A stretch of 49,459 nucleotides of DNA, from assembly GCA_949285735.1 (NCBI GenBank), contig CASEAQ010000016.1, positions 1 through 49,459 of the forward strand. Reading direction: 5' to 3'. This DNA is from an uncultured Bacteroidales bacterium. GTDB lineage: Bacteria > Bacteroidota > Bacteroidia > Bacteroidales > Muribaculaceae. This document shows, in pieces, positions 45,945-49,459 of the stretch. Every line of letters starts with the position of its first letter. The stretch's first letter is position 1. The position numbers were made by a program, and so were the translations under genes. The notes below the pieces were generated by a model. That model did no database searches, was not told the origin of the DNA, and was given only the letters and a program-made list of their open reading frames with translations.

Positions 45945-46027
45945 TGCCCGAGATCGGAGTCGAACCGATACGGATGTTACTCCACTGGTACCTGAAACCA
46001 GCGCGTCTGCCATTTCGCCACCCGGGC
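45945..46027 (-). tRNA. tRNA-Leu (CAG)
   Basis: The minus strand folds into an 83-base cloverleaf with acceptor GCCCGGG/CTCGGGC. The anticodon stem-loop CTGGT-TTCAGGT-ACCAG gives anticodon CAG. It has a long class II variable arm (GTGGAGTAACATCC) and a T-loop TTCGACT. Discriminator A, no encoded CCA. A single-gene unit with its own promoter and terminator. Confidence 0.95.
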
Positions 46028-46040
46028 TTAAACAGTGGCA

Positions 46041-46072
46041 CAAAGGTAGGCATTTTAACCGATAATGCCAAA
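46041..46072 (-). promoter_or_regulatory. Promoter of tRNA-Leu
   Basis: TTTG (complement of 46069-46072), 20 bases, TACCTTTG (complement of 46041-46048): a full consensus match, with initiation about seven bases before the tRNA. Confidence 0.8.
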
Positions 46073-46108
46073 TAAAATCGGGAAAAATTGTAAAACGGAC
46101 ACACGTCA

Positions 46109-46214
46109 CTTTCATTTAATGTGCAATGACGGAATATGTGAACACGTGGACGGCTTCGCCGCCCTCTGTGCCACTCTATTCCGAGCCACACTGTTATAAC
46201 ACTTTAAATGAAAG
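46109..46214. repeat. Nested inverted-repeat element, 106 bases
   Basis: Perfect 11-base outer arms CTTTCATTTAA (46109-46119) and TTAAATGAAAG (46204-46214) enclose inner pairs GGAATA/TATTCC (46131-46136, 46177-46182), GTGG/CCAC (46146-46149, 46171-46174) and CGGC/GCCG (46151-46154, 46158-46161). No reading frame. It could be a structured RNA, a cruciform regulatory site or a tiny MITE-like element; no target-site duplication is evident. Nothing else is seen in the gap 46073-46318. Confidence 0.65.
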
Positions 46215-46318
46215 AGCCTTGGATTTTATGTACTCAGATTTTTTATATTTATAGGATAAGTAATAATAATTTTGGGAAAAGCCGAAGAGAATTATGCGGT
46301 AATTACGAGGGTTTTCTG

Positions 46319-46326
46319 TAACTTTG
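46319..46326 (+). promoter_or_regulatory. nagB: -7 promoter element of nagB
   Basis: TAACTTTG matches the consensus; no clear -33 box. Transcription would begin near 46333, which rules out the in-frame TTG at 46324 as a start and supports the ATG at 46372. Confidence 0.5.
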
Positions 46327-46371
46327 CGTATCAACAAAAAAACCTTTTATAAAGAACTTAAAACAAACATT

Positions 46372-47181
46372 ATGAGACTTATCATCGAACCCGACTATGC
46401 CGCTGTTTCGGAGTGGGCTGCAAACTATGTAGCTCGCCAAATCAACGATTTCAACCCCACACCCGACCGCCCATTCGTATTGGGCTGCCCGACGGGTAGC
46501 TCACCACTGGGCATGTACCGCAAGCTCGCCGAGCTGTGCGCTGCCGGCAAGGTTTCGTTTGAGAACGTTGTGACATTCAACATGGACGAATATTGCAACC
46601 TTCCCGAAGAACACCCGCAAAGCTACCACTCGTTCATGTGGAACAACTTCTTCAACCACATCAACATCAAGCGCGAAAATGTCAACTTGCTCAACGGCAA
46701 CGCTCCTTGCAAAGAGGAAGAATGCGCCCGTTATGAAGAAAAAATTCGCTCGTATGGCGGCATCAAGTTGTTCCTTGGCGGCGTAGGTCCCGACGGCCAT
46801 ATCGCATTCAACGAACCTTGCTCGTCGCTCACATCGCGCACTCGCGAAAAGACCTTGACGCAAGACACCATCATAGCCAACTCGCGCTTCTTCGACAACG
46901 ACGTGAACAAAGTGCCCAAGACGGCTCTCACCGTTGGCGTAGGCACAATCATGGACGCTCAAAGCGTGTTGCTCATCGTCAATGGCTACAACAAGGCTCG
47001 CGCATTACAAGCTGGCGTTGAAGGTGGTGTTTCCCACATGTCAACCATCAGCGCGCTGCAAATGCACCCCAAGGCAATCATCGTTGCCGACGAAGATGCC
47101 GTAATGGAACTCAAGGTGTCAACCTACCGCTACTTCAAGGATATCGAAGCTGCCAACCTCAATCCGGCAACCCAACTGTAA
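46372..47181 (+). CDS. nagB: Glucosamine-6-phosphate deaminase
   Basis: From the ATG at 46372 the product is 269 residues, beginning [21 protein letters not shown]. The catalytic residues fall at the same numbers as in E. coli NagB: Asp72 (NMDEYCNLP), Asp141, His143 and Glu148 ([13 protein letters not shown]). It converts glucosamine-6-phosphate to fructose-6-phosphate and ammonia, the last step that brings amino sugars from mucin or peptidoglycan into glycolysis. It is transcribed alone, with a promoter element upstream and a strong terminator downstream; nagA is not adjacent. Confidence 0.97.
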   Translation: MRLIIEPDYAAVSEWAANYVARQINDFNPTPDRPFVLGCPTGSSPLGMYRKLAELCAAGKVSFENVVTFNMDEYCNLPEEHPQSYHSFMWNNFFNHINIKRENVNLLNGNAPCKEEECARYEEKIRSYGGIKLFLGGVGPDGHIAFNEPCSSLTSRTREKTLTQDTIIANSRFFDNDVNKVPKTALTVGVGTIMDAQSVLLIVNGYNKARALQAGVEGGVSHMSTISALQMHPKAIIVADEDAVMELKVSTYRYFKDIEAANLNPATQL

Positions 47182-47203
47182 CCAACAACATATTACAATT
47201 TCA

Positions 47204-47250
47204 CAAAGGTGTTTCCCCTCAACAGTGCAAAGGAAACACCTTTGTTTTTA
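47204..47250 (+). terminator. Intrinsic terminator of nagB
   Basis: A perfect 13-pair stem (47204-47216 with 47232-47244) is followed by UUUUU. It starts 22 bases after the stop codon. Confidence 0.93.
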
Positions 47251-47446
47251 CCACCTACATCACTCATACCATCACACAAGTGCTATAAATTTTCAAACTT
47301 TTTTTTTCTTGCAAATACTTAATTTACAACTTGCCGCCGTTTTTAGTCATATTGGTTATATACATCGGTATAACTACATCTATTAATAATAATTTTAAGA
47401 TGTGAAACAACGCATATAATCCAGCGGCTGCAGCTCGCTCACAGCT

Positions 47447-48871
47447 ATGCAACTTCCCGACAACGTTGAAACGCTCGGCGACTCGGCTTTCATAGCCTGC
47501 ACCAACTTGGCAAGCATCAACCTGCCGGAGAAAATCGACCGATTGAGCAGCGGACTGTTCAAGAATTGCAAATCGCTGCCCAACATGGAGATTCCATCAC
47601 GCATCGGCATGATTGGCTCTTACACGTTTGCCGGCTGCGAGGGCATGACCGAAATCAACATTCCAAGTGGCATTGTGCGGCTATACGACGGCGTTGCCGA
47701 TGGTTGCACCAATTTGCAGAAAATAAGCCTGCCACGAAGCCTCATGTGGATAGGCAACAACGCCTTCAGGAATTGCTCAAGCCTCACCGAGATTGCTTTG
47801 CCCGACGAGGTAACCGAAATTGGCGCATATGCCTTTGAGGGCTGCAACAAGCTCACTTCGCTCACGATTCCCGACGGGGTAGCCAGCATCGGTCGCAACT
47901 GCTTCTCGGGCTGCACCGAACTTAGCGAAATCACGTTGCCCGAAGCTCTCACATACCTCAATTTCCAGACTTTCGGCAACTGCACCAAGTTGGAGAAAAT
48001 CAAGTTGCCATACAACCTTGCAGGAATGGACTATCGCGTATTTGAAGGCTGTACCGCCCTTTCGACGGTTTACATACCCAGCCGCACATTGGAAACGCGC
48101 TCCAACATCTTCCAAGGCTGTCCGGCAATCGCCGAGGTGTGGTTTAATACCGAAACGCCCACCATTCTCGAATTTGAGTCAGCCGAAAAGCCAGTCCTGC
48201 ACGTGCCTTATGGCGACAAAGATGCTTGGGCAGCGCAATATCCCGGCTACGAACTCAAAGAATGCGGCACCATACACATCAACAAGGCAGATGAATATGC
48301 AACCGACTTCATAAGCACCGACTTCATCATGCCCGAAGGAATGACTGGTTATCTCGTTTCCGACGTGTCGGGCGACTCAAGGACACTATACCTCGACGAG
48401 CACTATCCTGCTGGCAGCAACGTTCCTGCCTCGACAGGCTTGATAGTGAAAGGTGGCGGCACGGCAATGTTCGACGTGGAAGCTCAGCAATCGGCACAAT
48501 CCGAAGCTACCAACCTGCTCCGCGGAACCGATAGGAAGGAAATGTTCGAGAACATTCCGGGCGAACGTTACTACCGCATGACGCGCAACGACAACAACCA
48601 ACTCGGTTTCTTCTACGGCGAATCAAGCGGCAAGGCGTTTGAAAACAGCGCACATGAAGCCTACCTTGCCGTACCTGTTGCAAAATCATCATTCTTCGGC
48701 TTCCTGATGGACGATGCCGAGTCGGCAGCAATATCCGCCCCGACAATCAGCGACGATGGCAAAATCCACTCCGTCCACACTCTCAACGGCATAAGCCTGA
48801 AAGTAGAAAACCGCTCACAACTCACACCGGGCATCTACATAATAAACGGCAAAAAAGAAGTAATCAAGTAA
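47447..48871 (+). CDS. BspA-like leucine-rich-repeat protein, 5' truncated
   Basis: The 474-residue product has about nine BspA/TpLRR units in its first 240 residues, for example FRNCSSLTEIALPDEVTEIGAYAFEGC, then a domain of about 190 residues and a short C-terminus ending PGIYIINGKKEVIK, like a sorting tail. Such proteins are normally exported and bind host or bacterial surfaces. Here the first ATG lies inside a repeat: the same frame upstream still codes SGCSSLTA but is closed by TAA at 47417-47419. Just before that stop stands GTG AAA CAA CGC ATA (47402-47416), which looks like the beginning of a signal peptide. The signal peptide and first repeats seem to have been deleted, so the product may be untranslated or stay in the cytoplasm. 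A terminator follows. Confidence 0.85.
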   Translation: MQLPDNVETLGDSAFIACTNLASINLPEKIDRLSSGLFKNCKSLPNMEIPSRIGMIGSYTFAGCEGMTEINIPSGIVRLYDGVADGCTNLQKISLPRSLMWIGNNAFRNCSSLTEIALPDEVTEIGAYAFEGCNKLTSLTIPDGVASIGRNCFSGCTELSEITLPEALTYLNFQTFGNCTKLEKIKLPYNLAGMDYRVFEGCTALSTVYIPSRTLETRSNIFQGCPAIAEVWFNTETPTILEFESAEKPVLHVPYGDKDAWAAQYPGYELKECGTIHINKADEYATDFISTDFIMPEGMTGYLVSDVSGDSRTLYLDEHYPAGSNVPASTGLIVKGGGTAMFDVEAQQSAQSEATNLLRGTDRKEMFENIPGERYYRMTRNDNNQLGFFYGESSGKAFENSAHEAYLAVPVAKSSFFGFLMDDAESAAISAPTISDDGKIHSVHTLNGISLKVENRSQLTPGIYIINGKKEVIK

Positions 48872-48893
48872 CCCACCACAACAATGGTATCTC

Positions 48894-48925
48894 CAGGGTG
48901 CACAACAACGTGCGCCCTGTTTTTT
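48894..48925 (+). terminator. Intrinsic terminator of BspA-like gene
   Basis: CAGGGTGCAC (48894-48903) pairs with GTGCGCCCTG (48910-48919), one wobble, followed by six U residues. It lies 22 bases after the stop codon. Confidence 0.9.
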
Positions 48926-49009
48926 GCATCCCTACAAAAAACACCCTAAAGAACATCACACAACCGCAGAGATGCAAAAATACAACCAATACATTTCCAC
49001 CTACGAGTA

Positions 49010-49310
49010 CCATAACAGTAGCCCCACCGACTTCCTTAGCGGTGTGATAAAGCCCTCTTTGAGGGGCGGCGGAGCCGTCCAACTTTGCCGTAACCGGCGG
49101 TGACGCAGAAGTAACCGTCGGACACGGCACCAATCCACCCAGTCCATGGACCTCGGAGAGGTCCAACGGGCGACATTTGCCAAGCTCCTGCTGTGCCATA
49201 ACATTTGCCGTAGAGCCGTGGCGTGCCGTGGCTCGTTTATGCCGCCACGAAAACGCATGTTCGTCCTGATAGCAAATCAGGGCTGACGAGCCGCGGCTCT
49301 ACGGGGATTG
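49010..49310. repeat. Hairpin-rich intergenic element
   Basis: This non-coding stretch is dense with inverted repeats: GGACCTC/GAGGTCC (49148-49154, 49158-49164), a ten-base perfect pair CGTAGAGCCG/CGGCTCTACG (49209-49218, 49294-49303), CCTGAT/ATCAGG (49265-49270, 49276-49281), and the direct pair GTAACCGGCGG / GTAACCGTCGG near 49090-49115. A 111-codon minus-strand frame runs through it but shows no domain and crosses a terminator, so it is not called. It looks like a composite repeat that may occur elsewhere in the genome. The stretch 48926-49009 shows nothing notable. Confidence 0.6.
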
Positions 49311-49329
49311 GAGATACCCGGCATCCACT

Positions 49330-49353
49330 ATTCCCAATTCCCAATTCCTAATT
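49330..49353. repeat. ATTCCCAATT/ATTCCTAATT repeat cluster beyond 5S terminator
   Basis: ATTCCCAATTCCCAATTCC followed by TAATT, in the same orientation as the other dispersed copies, ends seven bases beyond the U-tract of the 5S rRNA terminator. Confidence 0.75.
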
Positions 49354-49359
49354 TTGGCA

Positions 49360-49396
49360 CAAAAGAAAAGCCCCCGTGGTGTTGTCCACAGGGGCT
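49360..49396 (-). terminator. Intrinsic terminator of rRNA operon
   Basis: On the minus strand AGCCCCTGTGG pairs with CCACGGGGGCT (one mismatch) around a six-base loop, followed by a U-rich tract (49360-49368). It lies about 12 bases after the 5S rRNA 3' end. Confidence 0.88.
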
Positions 49397-49407
49397 TCCC
49401 CTTTAAG

Positions 49408-49459
49408 GGGCGGCGACCTACTCTCCCGCTTTCGCAGTACCATCGGCGCGGCTGGGCTT
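49408..49459 (-). rRNA. rrf: 5S rRNA, 3' half (cut by window edge)
   Basis: On the minus strand the last 52 bases read GCCGATGGTACTGCGAAAGC followed by GGGAGAGTAGGTCGCCGCC, the conserved 3' half of bacterial 5S rRNA. It marks the end of an rRNA operon that enters from beyond the right edge on the minus strand. The exact 3' end is set to within one or two bases. Confidence 0.93.

Noticed and set aside
48864-49199. 111-codon minus-strand frame near the BspA-like gene
   Set aside because: It runs through a hairpin-rich repeat and across the terminator of the BspA-like gene, with no domain or ribosome-binding context.

Overview
The window looks like chromosome from a member of the Bacteroidales, most likely a Muribaculaceae-type gut bacterium. 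The family call is inference from gene content and roughly 50% GC, not from a marker comparison. Supporting signs are the Bacteroidetes-type promoters (TTTG about 19-21 bases before TAnnTTTG) seen in front of many genes, tRNA genes without an encoded CCA, families typical of this order (DUF6242, DUF6089, DUF3078, PorU, a BspA-like leucine-rich repeat protein, paired ExbD proteins, Na+-NQR) and almost no Shine-Dalgarno sites. No prophage, transposon or CRISPR array is visible. It is mainly core chromosome with a few accessory islands.

Layout. 1-3087 (minus): an exported sulfatase followed by a GH2 beta-galactosidase cut by the left edge, a small glycan-degradation pair. 3212-10564 (minus): the envelope-assembly block DUF6242 lipoprotein, DUF6089 barrel, uppS, bamA and two Skp/OmpH chaperones, with a heptamer repeat array between bamA and the first skp. 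10810-16989 (minus): ribD, initiator tRNA, a small unknown exported protein, class I fumarase and a TPR protein. 17025-21857 (minus): exbB-exbD-exbD-tonB, then, from its own promoter, a small membrane protein, a PstS-like lipoprotein and the TPR protein. 22373-28298 (plus): the complete nqrABCDEF operon. 28349-29330 (plus): an Rpn-family nuclease whose C-terminal part is a separate overlapping reading frame. 29413-34626 (plus): ftsK-lolA-trxB-murI. 34677-38701 (plus): a small CxxC protein and porU. 38739-45496 (minus): mgtC-like, CPA2 antiporter, GH25 muramidase, DUF3078 and two unknown exported proteins. 45630-49459: a structured orphan RNA, tRNA-Leu, an inverted-repeat element, nagB, a 5'-truncated BspA-like gene, a hairpin-rich intergenic element, and the 3' end of a 5S rRNA gene that marks an rRNA operon entering from the right.

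How the parts fit. Much of the window builds or energises the cell envelope. UppS supplies the lipid carrier and MurI the D-glutamate for peptidoglycan. BamA, Skp and LolA place outer-membrane proteins and lipoproteins. ExbB/ExbD/TonB power outer-membrane uptake. Na+-NQR and the antiporter manage ion gradients. PorU would process type IX secretion cargo. The sulfatase/beta-galactosidase pair and NagB fit feeding on sulfated host glycans and amino sugars.

The most unusual items are: (1) a transcribed-looking RNA at about 45669-45807 made of two tandem modules, each an ATGGTATTAG box plus a GTGA-capped hairpin, with a promoter and terminator but no gene behind it; (2) the Rpn nuclease split at an ATGA overlap so that its repeat-rich tail forms its own gene, resembling a toxin/intragenic-antitoxin pair pulled apart; (3) AATTAGGAAT repeats that sit repeatedly just beyond transcription terminators in one orientation; (4) a nested inverted-repeat element at 46109-46214.
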